The position numbers and the translations under genes are program-made. The notes under the pieces were generated by a model. The model did not search any database. It saw only the letters and a program-made list of their open reading frames with translations, and was not told the DNA's origin. Shown in pieces: positions 13,285-25,970 of a DNA stretch of 64,000 nucleotides (position 1 is its first letter; every line of letters begins with the position of its first letter). The stretch covers positions 754,142 to 818,141 of the forward strand of contig NW_019775458.1 in the NCBI RefSeq assembly GCF_001039355.2. Reading direction: 5' to 3'. This DNA is from Lingula anatina (taxonomy: Eukaryota > Brachiopoda > Lingulata > Lingulida > Lingulidae).

Positions 13285-15882
13285 ATGCCTCGCGTGTCGC
13301 AATTAGTCGTTGGTATCATCGTCTTTGGTAAGTGAACGACTTAAGTGATTATGCAAACAACGAAAAATACATATATTTACTTAAATCTGCGTTTTCAGCT
13401 TTACTTGAAGAAATGCAAACAGATACTTTTATATATTGTAAAATAAATGGGACGCTTGTGCGAAGATACTATGAAAAATAATCAACTACTGATTCTAAAG
13501 GGAAATTGATCTATACAATACAGGCTTTTAACATAAACGTTATTTCAGTGACTTTTTGAAGAAAGAAAGAGTTATATCAGACACATAATAACAAAATATA
13601 TCGATATTCCCAGCAGTTGGAAAATAATTGCAAAATATTATATGATATTCATACCAACTTCAGTACTGCTGGTCTTGCTGGAAACATGCTATTACTTATA
13701 ATACAGAAATGGAGTGCAATGCTGTTGTCTAAGCCAACTTCAATCAGATAGGAAGTTGGATTTTAAGTTAAAAATTATTATAGTTTCTGAACCATTGTGT
13801 AAATTAGTTGTTGCCTGGAGAAGTTTAATTTATAATTGTTTTTATTTCATTTCTCATTTTATTTCAGAAATCATTTGTGGTTTCTCTCCACTGAACGTCA
13901 CTGGCGTTAAAGTATCATCATGTAGAACAACAGTTTTAAATGGTTTGAGGAGAAATGGCAACTCGAACACCAACCGGGACATCCTAATGCAGGAACCCCA
14001 AGAGGGTCTTCAAGATTGTGCTCGGATGAAATTTAAATCATCTGAGGCCAAATCTGTTCAGTTTTGTACCACGTCGAGGATGTGCACCGTTTTTAGAACT
14101 GAGTTAACTCCAGCTGTAATACAAGACGCCATGGTTGATAACGACTGTGTGCTTATGAAGTTCGCTTGTGATGGGATAAAAGTAAGGTTCGAATATGAGG
14201 TTGGCTCATTTCTTTTTGATTAATTAATTTTCAATCTTAAATTCAGAGTTTCCCTGTTTTGTCATTTTTTGTTTGTTTCAAAAAAGGCCTCTTAAAAGTG
14301 AATAGGCTTTAATATTCTGCTATTTAAATGGATTTCACTCATACGCAAATAAATGCCATGTACTGTATATGCATCCAAACTTATTTCTAGGATAACGAAG
14401 ACCTATCAGAATTCGGTACTGTCAACACGACTAATGCCACTGCAACGCAAGTAACGGCTTCGTCCACCACACTGACGCCATCACCACCCCTGACATCTGC
14501 AGCACCACCAGAAACACCACCTCCGTCAACTGCAGCGGCACCGAATATACCCACGTCTACCGGAGTAATGCCATCAACTGCCCTTACTACACTTACTTCA
14601 CTTACCTCACATTCACCCTCAACACCAATGTTGTCTTCAGCAGTGACGTCAGCACCTCATTCATCAACTACACTGACGTCTTCAACGGAAACTGTTACTT
14701 CTGGTCAACTAGGTAAGCCAAAGTTGATTGAATATGATCACCATTATAAAATAAATATATCACTTCCAATAAATGTTGATTGTTTTTTTTTTTTTTTTTT
14801 TCATATTCACGCTTGCATCAGATGTATATGATTGAAATCAAAATCTACTCGTCTTAGAATAAAACAAACTTTCGAAAAAGTGAAAACAAAGAAAATCGTG
14901 TATTTGTACTTCATGACTGATGGGTTCAAATAAAAGAAATATCTGATATTTGTTCTTAATATTTTAGTTGGCTCTGAGTTAAACCCAGGTGCTAACTGTG
15001 CAGATATTCTGCAAGCCCAACCAGAAGCAGTGACAGGTGTCTACTGGATCTCAACACAGGGCCAAACGTTTCAGGTACCATAAAGAATATATTAGCTTGA
15101 TATGAATCACTTAATTAATAAAATGAGTGTTTTTTGTTTTGCAATGACTTGACCTGATAGTCTTGGCTTGAAAGGTTTGTAATTTTTGTTTCAAGAATGG
15201 TAAAACACTACAGGTATTCAGATATTCGTCCCACATACCGACCAAGAAAACTAAGATTGAGAACAGGATTATTATGAGCCATAATCTGTGTAACTGCACT
15301 TTCTTTATGCAGGTCCACTGTGATATGGACACTAACGGAGGGGGCTGGACTCTCGTCTGGAGTTACACTTTTACAAATTTTGGCCCATATTTGTCAGGTG
15401 CCCTAACACCAAGACCAAGTTGGTCGGTGCCTGACGGCGATGTTCCCATATCTGTTACTCCTCCGTTGAACGAAGCAGATTTCAATGCCGTGGATTTTGC
15501 CTTGTGGAAGTCCATCGGTAACCGACAATTTATGGTAAAATCAACCATCAATAATTGGATCGTCTGTAATGACACCAAGCTGGTAGAGTTCATAAGTGGG
15601 CCAATTGACTGCCGCGTTGTCAAAACTGTTGTCGAAAGCGAAATGTCGTGCCTTAACACTGTTCCCATTTACTTGCACACCCTTGCTTTGGGTGGTGTAA
15701 ATGGAGGTCTGGCTCTCACTACGGGTCAAGATCCACCCTTCATAGAAGGATCTGCGTATTACTTCTTTCGGACGTCCACTGAGATAGAGAATTGTCCGGC
15801 GCATGATCCCTGTGGTATGGGACGCTGTGATGGACATAAACAAGACCCCAATATGCCATATGGCAACATTTACATTCGCTAA
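13285..15882 (+). CDS. Secreted fibrinogen-C-like protein with cysteine-rich N-terminus and mucin-like linker
   Basis: Five exons in matching phase: 13285-13327, 13868-14181, 14391-14712, 14968-15074, 15313-15882 (451 aa). Residues 1 to about 18 (MPRVSQLVVGIIVF...) form a signal peptide. Residues ~19-119 have about eight cysteines with LQDCARMKFKSS and QFCTTSRMCTVF, resembling a PAN/apple-type module; this is tentative. Residues ~120-227 are Ser/Thr/Pro-rich and probably heavily O-glycosylated. The C-terminal ~225 residues start CADILQAQPEAVTGVYWIS and contain VHCDMDTNGGGWTLVW, the hallmark of the fibrinogen-related N-subdomain. The remainder is diverged from vertebrate fibrinogen, so ligand-binding specificity cannot be read. 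Such proteins in molluscs are often secreted lectin-like recognition factors (inference). A poly(A) signal candidate is at 16261. Confidence 0.85.
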
Positions 15883-16260
15883 AGATTTTTGCATTATAAA
15901 GAGAGAATATGAGTCAAGACGCGGGTTTTATGGAAAACAATATAAAAGAAGCAGCTGTAAAGCAACGTCTTTTAACGTTTCTGAGCTATTTGCAGATGTT
16001 CATTATCCTTTTATTGGATTTTTCCTTAATTATACGATGTATATATACACCTACTTTGTGAAGTACGTTATATTCCATAAAAAGACATTTTTTCTCCAAG
16101 TTGCTGTAGTTTAATTTCACTGATAATATCGCTGCAGATACGTCTAATGGGATGTTACCATTGATGAGATGAGTTTGTGATCAGACGCTTTTGGAATTTT
16201 ACCGTAAGCTTGATTTTCTTTTATCGTTTTACACGTTTTAACTTTGCATATTTGGATGTC

Positions 16261-16266
16261 AATAAA
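16261..16266 (+). promoter_or_regulatory. Candidate poly(A) signal of the fibrinogen-like gene
   Basis: AATAAA located 379 bases after the TAA stop of the fibrinogen-like gene, a typical 3'UTR distance. Confidence 0.5.
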
Positions 16267-17369
16267 AGCTGGACTATACCGTGGAACGGCGAAGACATGT
16301 TACTCCTACAGACTGATGGATACGTTTCAACTGTGTGTTAAGTGATGGCAGAATTTCTCTAATTGTTCCGTACCCAAGAGTGTCCAAAGCAATTGCACAC
16401 AAATTTAATTTGGGCTCTTGTTTCGAACGCGTTTTCACTTCAATGCTGAACGAATAGATTGAGGAAAAAAAACAGTTAATCAGTACATTAAGCATATTAT
16501 TAAGTTGTAATCAATCGTATAAAAATCCTATAAAATAAACGTTTTTATTGTCAAAATATGTCGTTATCAAATTTGCAACATTAAATGGAGAAATTCATTC
16601 AGTTTGTTGCATCGGTAATTGGTGGACACTGCATTTGATACTCGGGTACATACATTTACAAATTTAACTTAATTGAATGAGCTTTCTTTAAACTAACTAT
16701 TAAAGTAACTGATGTTTGACGAGTCAGACTGAACAAAGCTGGAATTAGTCGCTGTCAACGTGTTCAGTACAATACAATTCCAGCATGCGCAGACAACACC
16801 AGGATTATGTTACGTGGAATGCATGAGAATGTGACGTCACCGTGATCTGTATAATACAGTATGTCTCAGACAAGAAATGGTTATACCCCAATGTAACGTG
16901 GAATACATGCAATGTGGACATATCAATAAGACTGCCATGACCAGATAAAGCCAAGATTGTCATATTAACGTCTATAGCTGGGTTAAACAGTTGGCAAGAT
17001 CTTGGAAAAGACCTTGCGTTTGGTAATCCAAAAGAGGGCTGCAGAATTTAAGGAGAGGGGACAAGGGAAAGAAAAAAAAGAGTCCAACACATGATTCAAC
17101 ACAAACCATCTCATGTCCAGAGTGTGGCTGAGTTTGTAGGCCCCTACATCACATTTTGGGTTTCACACCTCCGCGGCCACTTCACTAGTCGCCTAACCAC
17201 TGACACCCATACATACTGGGGCGAAACTTGAGGATCCGCAATACAAGTTCACCAGTTATCACACCGGATATATCTAAGTCCACTACCACTTGATGTTTCT
17301 ACTTGGATAGTATAGAGAAAATGAAGAGGCGTGGCCGTTGGAATCAAGTGGAACGGGCCGGGTACGTAC
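16267..17369. other. Intergenic, no gene recognised
   Basis: No splice-supported exon was seen. A weak ~80-bp repeat is present: ACGTGGAATGCATGAGAATGTG near 16813 and ACGTGGAATACATGCAATGTGG near 16897. No open frame longer than about 75 codons has any recognisable content. Confidence 0.4.
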
Positions 17370-17880
17370 GGATAAAATTTAGTCCCAAAATATTACACGT
17401 CCCTATACTCCCGTTCCCGATAGATACATAAAGGGAAAACTTTTTAGATTTAAATACCGATAGATCCGATTTTTTACCACCGTCCTATAAATTTGCGTTC
17501 CTATAGATACGACGTCCTCATAAACCCACGTCCTTTAAATCCGTATACCTATAGATCCACGTATTTTAGATCCAAATACCGATAGATCCATTACAGGTAC
17601 ACTATTGCTCAAAATGGTTGGTATACTACTCAGTACATAAAATGCACTGTTTAAAAAGAGAGTACACATATTAATCCTTTCAGCAATTTATTATTCTACT
17701 ATAGACCGTTTTTACGCAATACTCGGGTAATTTACATTAGGCCTACTAATGCATTATCTGACAGAAATTTATGATTTCACTAGATGTTTTGTTATTTTCA
17801 TGTTACATTCATTTAGTTTTGATTACGAAGGCTTCTGACAGGAACCTAAGATTATATATTTTTTCATAGCGATTAATCCA

Positions 17881-17885
<5 letters not shown>

Positions 17886-17913
<28 letters not shown>
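17886..17913. repeat. (CA)n microsatellite
   Basis: About 14 uninterrupted CA units followed by a C-rich tail, inside the foldback-like element. Confidence 0.95.
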
Positions 17914-18114
17914 CACCCCCGTCAATTAAGAACTCGTCAAAAGTTGATGAAATAATGTTAAGAGTTTTACAAGTAAAAACTTCTTATTTTATACTGTGTA
18001 TGATTTATTTGGGCATTTCATGAATGATTCTGCCTGACAACTGTCTTGTTTACTTGATAGAAACCATTACTGTATGGTTGACAAACATACCCAAAGTTTG
18101 CAGGCAAAAATCGG

Positions 18115-18116
<2 letters not shown>

Positions 18117-18164
<48 letters not shown>
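18117..18164. repeat. (TA)n microsatellite
   Basis: About 24 uninterrupted TA units between the arms of the foldback-like element. Being self-complementary, it can extrude a hairpin and is a likely size-variable site. Confidence 0.95.
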
Positions 18165-18167
<3 letters not shown>

Positions 18168-19431
18168 ACTTATATCTTGGACATAATAACGAATTTGTGT
18201 CGTTTTTATGTCCAAGTAGTTTACATTGATGAAGTTACGTGCGTACATTGCGGAATGGAGTAAATGATAGTAAACGATAGTAAAGACGTGTAGACGCGAA
18301 CGTACATGTAGGCCTATGTCTTGTTTGAACACCTAATAAATATATAAATAAATAAATATCAGGTTGTAATTAAGTCATCTCACTGAGTGGGTCAGTACTC
18401 GCATCCAGACTTTCTCTCGAAAGCCTCATACCTGTATCTCCAGTTTATATCGGCATTTTAGCCGATTAATTACGATGTCAGATAGATGGATATCTAGCGG
18501 TACCTGGATCTAAAGACACGTGGGTTTATAGGAATCTGTTGGTGGATCTATCGGAACGTAAATTTAACGAGACGTAAATCTATTGAGACGTGTATGTATA
18601 GACACGTATCTATCGGGACGAATATTTTATTGGGACGTTTATCCATATGGCGGACCCGAACAGGCCGACTGGTAACGTACTGCGCATGACTTTTTCTGAT
18701 ATATCCATAATGACCTTGTGCTGGTTTCTAGAAAATTGTGTTTATATATATTATATATGTGTTTGCATTGTGCTGTTTGCAAATGCCAATAGGCCATTGA
18801 AGGTTTTGATAGGCCCGAATTGTTTCAAAAGCCTCATAAAAATTGGCCTTTATATAGAAGGGATATTTTGAAAAATTGGTATCCCTTTGAGTCTACGCCG
18901 TTATTTGACATTTTACATATTAGTCCTCTAATGCCAACTATTTGAGTGTCAAATTAATAGTTATGGCATTATTGAGGGGAGACCCTAGTTATAATATATT
19001 AAAATACATTTAAGTAAACACAAAGTAGGAGTAATAAAATATGGAAGGGGTTGATATCTACAGTCAATTCCTGATGATTACCCGTACACGGTATCTGAGT
19101 CAACTATTTCTCATCTCTTCGAAAGGTGAGTCTTATTCATGAGATAGAGGTTTTTGAATAGTCAGTAAATATTATTGGTTGAGTATAATACTAAAGCAAT
19201 GCATATTTAATTTGCAGATCATGAATGTACTTTGCGTATAATGAGTCGTTGTTTCAAAGGTAGCATCCAGACCCGTTCCAGAGCCGTTCTACTTTTTTAC
19301 TACAAGAATAAAACAGAAATTTATTCTCAATGAAAAAAGAGACATATGAAAAATTTACACACCAAAATTAATATTTGCAGCTGCATTGTTTAACCCAAAC
19401 TTTCCAGCACCGAAATCGATTCACAACGGAG

Positions 19432-19680
19432 ATGCGGTACTTCATAATTGTTTTGCTTTGGAACCAAGCTCTTCTAGTGAGGTTCCCTTCCGATGAAAAA
19501 GAAAGCAGGGGAAAACGTATGCCAAAATGTCCGTTCAAAACAACACCTGGAGACAGCGGCCCAGGATGCTGTGACATTTCGAGATTAAAAGAAAAATGTC
19601 TATGCATACCACCAGATAATGCAGAAGGTGAAGATACGATAAAGACACATTTTGTGGGATTTACAATACTAACCCAATAG
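19432..19680 (+). CDS. Possible small cysteine-rich secreted peptide (82 aa), doubtful
   Basis: The frame starts MRYFIIVLLWNQALLV, which looks like a signal sequence. It is followed by a charged segment ending in Gly-Lys-Arg (a dibasic processing site) and then a segment with cysteines spaced C-x13-CC-x8-C-x-C. Against it: no promoter or intron support; five cysteines (odd); location in likely 3'-flanking DNA of the GABA transaminase gene; and the second copy at about 21643-21853 changes two residues and reads through the stop for two codons (QQK). No family was recognised. Chance or a decayed gene are both possible. Confidence 0.2.
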   Translation: MRYFIIVLLWNQALLVRFPSDEKESRGKRMPKCPFKTTPGDSGPGCCDISRLKEKCLCIPPDNAEGEDTIKTHFVGFTILTQ

Positions 19681-21636
19681 AAGTAAAAAATTCCCATTAA
19701 TCTATAATCCGTCATTTTTATATGCACTTGAAGTAGGACAAAAAGAACGTTCTACTGATTTACTATTCCTTCTCTTTGCTTAAGAAGGGCAGTGAAATCC
19801 GTGTTTCTGAAAAGATGCACATACTTGTACCTTTGAGAAAAAAAAAATTGCCTACTAAAAATAAAAAGAGAATCATTAAAAACAGCCTTAAGTATACACA
19901 ACAGTATGCATTTTTTATGAGAACATTTACACTATTTAAACGCATAATTCTGCAGTTAAAGGTCGGAGCTGCTGCTACATGTAGCTACCTCTTCCTACCT
20001 GTGCAAACATCCACCACTCTGCATTAACTAGTCGTCAAAAACAATCCCGAACTGCATTAAAATTTAGGAAATAGAAAAATCAGATTTTCTATGTATATAT
20101 AAAATCTCATTCTTATAACGTATTAAATTCTCCTACAGGAAATAGTGCAAATCAATATTACTTTTTCTCTTTTATCAAAAACAACCCCCAGAAAGCCATT
20201 TATTCACATAAAATTGCTTGCCATCCTAAAGAGCCAGGGACCATTTTTAAATGAAAAAAAAAAATTATGAAATTGATTTCCCAAAAGTTTTATTTGTAAA
20301 TCAAAGTAAGAGCCTTGCATGTGCATGTGAGCGTGCATATGTGTCCGGTTCCAAAATAGCAGGTTAGACTAGCTTCCATCAGTCGCATGTGCATTTGGCA
20401 GCATCTCGGCAAAGGGGATGGCGGTTCTGAAATTAACTATTTTACACATTATTATGAGTTCTTGATCGTTATGTAAAAGCAGAAAGGTACACTTTCAGTT
20501 AGTGTAAAACTGAACAGTTCTAAACTGCATCATTATGAGTAACATTCCACGCAGAACAATATTCCAGTATTTGTACTTTCAACTTCTCTCAATGTGAAAT
20601 AAACTTCATTTCGTGTTTCTGGCTCAGACTTTAATAAAAATGTTTCAATTCAATCGCATATCTTTTGTCCTTAACCTCACACTCCAACAACTTTCTTTCT
20701 CTGTCAGAAACTCCTCCCCCCTACCCTCCCCCCCAAAAAAAACATCTACATTCAAATTGAAGTATATATTTATTTACATAATCAGTATATAAAAAATTAA
20801 ACCCAATACATATATCTTATACTAAATGCATATCATGGGGAATTTTCAATGTACATGAACTTGATATCATAAATACGATGTGGAATTATTGTTGCAGTTA
20901 AACAGTTAAAAATTAAGCATATAAAGGTAGGATGAATTCTGTTTTAATGCAATTAGTCCACAGGTATATTACACTTGTCATCAATATGATGATGTTATGC
21001 TGATTATTTTGAAATGATACTAGTAAATTCCTTTATGACAAAAAATAATTTTACAGTTGATAACATCCTGCATTTGGTAGGAAATAATTAGATGCTAAAA
21101 AGTGCATTGGATTTTCTTCTAATAATGTCACTTATATTACAAAATGATTTTTAAGGACAAAATATTTCTATCCAAATCTTTCTCAATGATATTCACTAAT
21201 TTACCATATACAAACAAAGATAATTTTATCTCATAAAAAAATAGCTGTATTTTTTAATTTTAACTTTTACATACATCTCACATAGATAACCATGTACACA
21301 CTGTGTATTCATTTTTGAAATCCTAACTTTACAGGCCCCTATTTGTGCATTTTAGGTATTCTTCAAGGAAGTGTTGAACAAAGACATACATAAAACACTG
21401 ATCATTAATACACTAGTATGATGTTTTAATCACCCACAAAAAATAAACTTCTACAGTTCAAAAACAGTTTTATTACATAAATGGGATAAACGCTTGAAAG
21501 GCCCAAGCCAAATCCACTGCTTCGACATAAAATTGCACACTTAAAAACAAAATATACAATAACTTCATTCCTTATTCATTTAGTAATACTTTGATTTACT
21601 TCTGGTGCCTTTTCAATTATAGCAATAGTGATAAAC
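19485..21636. repeat. First copy of a ~2.17-kb tandem duplication
   Basis: Matches 21638-23820 at a constant offset near 2167 with small differences (single-base changes, a ten-base insertion near 22132, differing homopolymer lengths). Both copies span the region downstream of the GABA transaminase stop on the minus strand. A single N at 21637 separates them. Apart from the small cysteine-rich frame described separately, no gene was seen in this copy. Confidence 0.9.
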
Positions 21637-21637
21637 N
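21637..21637. other. Single-N assembly joint
   Basis: One undetermined base sits exactly where the first copy of the 2.17-kb repeat ends and the second begins, suggesting an artificial join of two overlapping contigs. Confidence 0.9.
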
Positions 21638-23820
21638 CCTCCAGTGATGTTCCTTTCCGATGAAAAAGAAAGCAGGGGAAAACGTATGCCAAAATGTCCG
21701 TCCAAAACAACACCTGGAGACAGCGGCCCAGGATGCTGTGACATTTCGAGATTAAAAGAAAAATGTCTATGCATACCACCAGATAATGCAGAACGTGAAG
21801 ATACGATAAAGACACATTTTGTGGGATTTACAATACTAACCCAACAGAAGTAAAAAATTCCCATTAATCTATAATCCGTCATTTTTATATGACCTTGAAG
21901 TAGGACAAAAAGAACGTTCTACTGATTTATTATTCCTTCTCTTTGCTTAAGAAGGACAGTGAAATCCGTGTTTCTGAAAAGATGCACATACTTGTACCTT
22001 TGAGAAAAAAAAATTGCCTACTAAAAATAAAAAGAGAATCATTAAAAACAGCCTTAAGTATACACAACAGTATGCATTTTTTATGAGAACATTTACACTA
22101 TTTAAACGCATAATTCTGCAGTTAAAGGTCGTTAACTGCCGGAGCTGCTGCTACATGTAGCTACCTCTTCCTACCTGTGCAAACATCCACCACTCTGCAT
22201 TAACTAGTCGTCAAAAACAATCCCGAACTACATTAAAATTTAGGAAATAGAAAAATCAGATTTTCTATGTATATATAAAATCTCATTCTTATAACGTATT
22301 AAATTCTCCTAGAGGAAATAGAGCAAATCAATATTACTTTTTCTCTTTTATCAAAAACAACCCCCAGAAAGCCATTTATTCACATAAAATTGCTTGCCCT
22401 CGTAAAGAGCCAGGGACCATTTTTAAATGATAAAAATTATGAAATTGATTTCCCAAAAGTTTTATTTGTAAATCAAAGTAAGAGCCTTGCATGTGCATGT
22501 GAGCGTGCATATGTGTCCGGTTCCAAAATATGAGGTTAGACTAGCTTCCATCAGTCGCATGTGCATTTGGCAGCATCTCGGCAAAGGGGATGGCGGTTCT
22601 GAAATTAACTATTTCACACATTATTATGAGTTCTTGATCGTTATGTAAAAGCAGAAAGGTACACTTTCAGTTAGTGTAAAACTGAACAGTTCTAAACTGC
22701 ATCATTATGAGTAACATTCCACGCAGAACAATATTCCAGTATTTGTACTTTCAACTTCTTTCAATGTGAAATAAACTTCATTTCGCGTTTCTGGCTCAGA
22801 CTTTCATAAAAATGTTTCAATTCAATCGCATATCTTTTGTCCTTAACCTCACACTCCAACAATTTTCTTTCTCTGTCAGAAACTCCTCCCCCCTACCCCC
22901 CCCCCCCAAAAAAAAAAGACATCTACATTCAAATTGAAGTATATATTTATTTACATAATCAGTATATAAAAAATTAAACCCAATACATATATCTTATACT
23001 AAATGCATATCATGGGGAATTTTCAATGTACATGAACTTGATATCATAAATACGATGTGGAATTATTGTTGCAGTTAAACAGTTAAAAATTAAGCATATA
23101 AAGGTAGGATGAATTCTGTTTTAATGCAATTAGTCCACAGGTATATTACACTTGTCATCAATATGATGATGTTATGCTGATTATTTTGAAATGATACTAG
23201 TAAATTCCTTTATGACAAAAAATAATTTTACAGTTGATAACATCCTGCATTTGGTAGGAAATACATTAGATGCTAAAAAGTGCATTGGATTTTCTTCTAA
23301 TAATGTCACTTATATTACAAAATGATTTTTAAGGACAAAATATTTCTATCCAAATCTTTCTCAATGACATTCACTAATTTATCATATACAAACAAAGATA
23401 ATTTTATCTCATAAAAAAATAGCTGCATTTTTTAATTTTTACTTTTACATACATCTCACATAGATAACCATGTACACACTGTGTATTCATTTTTGAAATC
23501 CTAACTTTACAGGCCCCTATTTGTGCATTTTAGGTATTCTTCAAGGAAGTGTTGAACAAAGACATACATATAACACTGATCATTAATACATTAGTATGAT
23601 GTTTTAATCACCCACAAAAAATAAACTTCTACAGTTCAAAAACAGTTTTATTACATAAATGGGATAAACGCTTGAAAGGCCCAAGCCAAATCCACTGCTT
23701 CGACATAAAATTGCACACTTAAAAACATAGAATACAATAACTTCATTCCTTATTCATTTAGTAATACTTTGGTTAACTTCTGGTGCCTTTTCAATTATAG
23801 CAATAGTGACAAACACCAAA
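21638..23820. repeat. Second copy of the ~2.17-kb duplication, attached to the GABA transaminase 3' end
   Basis: Near-identical to 19485-21636. The last ~80 bp before the joint (ending ATAGCAATAGTGATAAAC) match 23740-23815, which continues into the terminal exon of GABA transaminase. This copy therefore likely holds that gene's 3'UTR. A minus-strand AATAAA candidate is at 23647-23652. Confidence 0.9.
23647..23652 (-). promoter_or_regulatory. Candidate poly(A) signal of GABA transaminase
   Basis: TTTATT on the given strand (AATAAA in the sense of the gene), about 250 bases past the stop codon at 23901-23903. The same hexamer recurs in the other repeat copy near 21470. Confidence 0.35.
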
Positions 23821-23900
23821 AGTATTAGTTTCAATCTCCACATAATAATAATCTTTTACTCAATGTACCGGTATATTCTCTTGATGGAAGAACCTGTTCT

Positions 23901-25932
23901 TCATGGTAGAGAGAGTATTTCCTTCTCAAATTGATCCAGAAACATGCTGATGTGATGCTTCTGACAAACCAATGCTGGTCGGAATCTGATGCTACGTTCC
24001 CCGCAAGCACCAACTATAAACCCTATGAAGTAAATAAGAACAGAAATCAAAGTATATGTTTTGATTTATCCATTTAAGCTAGAAAGTTAATATTACACTT
24101 GATTTTACCTTAAGTTTACCTGAAGAAGGCCTTGTGATAATTAAGGTCAAACGTGATCTCTGTTTTGACGTAAGATCCAGTATTAGATTATAAATTATCT
24201 CATTATGTTAGTAAATATGAAGAGAACTTCTTTTTAAAAATGTAACTAAGAGGTGAAAACTTGATTTCAATACAAATGGGAAGAATTAATTTGGCTTAGA
24301 AAAAGTTATTTCATGAAAACTTATAATTTGCTACTTTAAGAAGAAATAAATATAACAATAAAACAAAACCACTGAAACAAGAATGATCATTTTCAATTTC
24401 GATTTGTTTTTCTCCATTTCAAAACCCATTAACCAACCTTCATTTCTCAAGGATTTCACGACTTCATCTCTCATCTTCCCATTTCTGAGATCAATTGCTA
24501 CAAACGTTCCCAGGCCTCTACAGTTTTCTAACTTATTTGGATGTGCTCTCTGAAAAACCAAATGATAATTATGTCATTTTGTTCTTGATGTAATAGAATG
24601 CCCTAGCATATATCATATGATGTAGACCCCAGGTTCAATAGTATTATCAGTGCATAAAACACTCTTTTAATTAAAACTTGATTGCCCCTAAATTACATTT
24701 CCCTTACTGCCCAAAGTCAGTTGAACCTATTCAAAGTAAACTTTATTACCATATCTTCTGCTGTTATCTGAACCCTCTTATTTCAGATTTGTACATCTTT
24801 TACATTGTATGCACAGGAGATAATCAAAAGAGCATGAGGCAATCCTATTTGTTACTGAGAAAAAGAACCATTATGTAATGTGTTGGACCCAGAAAAAAGC
24901 CAGTTAACATGTTAACAGTGTAAAATGCTGTGCTCACAGGCAGTATTTTTACAAATGAACCCTGAAATTGTGGTTCAATCCATCGGTTTGACAATGGCAA
25001 TCACAAATCTTCAGCTCTCATCGAAAACAGCAATAATTGCTTGTGAGGCCTGCTATGGTCTCAAGTGCTATATTTGTAGTTGTCATTACCTGAAGTCCTG
25101 ACAATCCGCCTTGGAGATGTTCCCCTGCAACAACCACATTCTCCAACAGGTTCTGGGACTTGATCACATTGATCACCTCTCTGAGGAGAAGAAGCTTGGT
25201 CGGGTCACCCATCCAGGTGTTGAAAATTCTGTAACTCTGAAAAACATGGAGACAAGGGGAAGGTGACATGCTCCATCCAGATGTTGTCCATGGACAGAGA
25301 GATCTTACTGGGGTTTTCAGTGTCAAGAGTATTAAGGAAGGGTAATGTTGATCAAAATAATAATGTATAATACTCAAATAGAAATTCTTTTTTTTTCTAT
25401 CTTTCTTATATTATAACTGACAATTATTCATAAGCAAACAACAAATGGTTTTGATTTTTCAGTTAGCAGGGTGTTTTTTATATAAAATCATTGATTTAAA
25501 TAGTATATAACAGTTTACACAAATAAGCAAGACTGCTTGATTTTATCGTTTAACAATAATTTTTAATTACAAATAAACATCATCTGTCTATGAACAAATT
25601 TTCTAAAACATCTTGCCCAACATCACACCAGTCAAATTCACTGAGATCTTTCCTTAACAAAAACAGTTTAAGTCTTACATCTGCTGATGTTGGTTTCATC
25701 TCTTCAGTGAAATAGAACCCTCCTGTCTGCATCTTCTTACTGAAGCAAACGACATCTGGTGGTTGAGGGAGATCCCAGTGCTCGTGTGCCCAGAATTTTC
25801 CAGTTGGTCCACAGCCTGTCTGCACCTCATCTATCATAAGAGCAGCGCCATTCTGGAAATGAGAGAAATGCTGGCCATCTTGCTTCTGCACATGATTGTT
25901 AATAATCTGATGCCATTTCACAAATACACATA

Positions 25933-25970
<38 letters not shown>

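Larger units (their letters stand above)
17370..18643. mobile_element. Foldback-like element with inverted arms made of short repeats
   Basis: The left arm (about 17370-17594) and right arm (about 18485-18643) are inverted copies. The best match is 17516-17542 against the complement of 18506-18532 (CTATAAACCCACGT core). The outer ends also match (GGATAAA near 17370; complement of TTTATCC at 18637-18643). Each arm is itself built from a recurring motif like CC(G/T)ATAGATCC / CGTCCTATA at 17417, 17456, 17500, 17548 and 17578 on the left and in inverse on the right. The centre contains CA and TA microsatellites and no transposase frame. The structure resembles foldback transposons; classification is inferred. 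Confidence 0.55.

Noticed and set aside
15363-15894. Minus-strand open frames of 101-117 codons
   Set aside because: Shadows of the fibrinogen-like domain exon 15313-15882, which has clear protein homology and splice support on the plus strand.
18018-18332. Open frames with long Ile-Tyr repeats on both strands
   Set aside because: Translation of the TA microsatellite.
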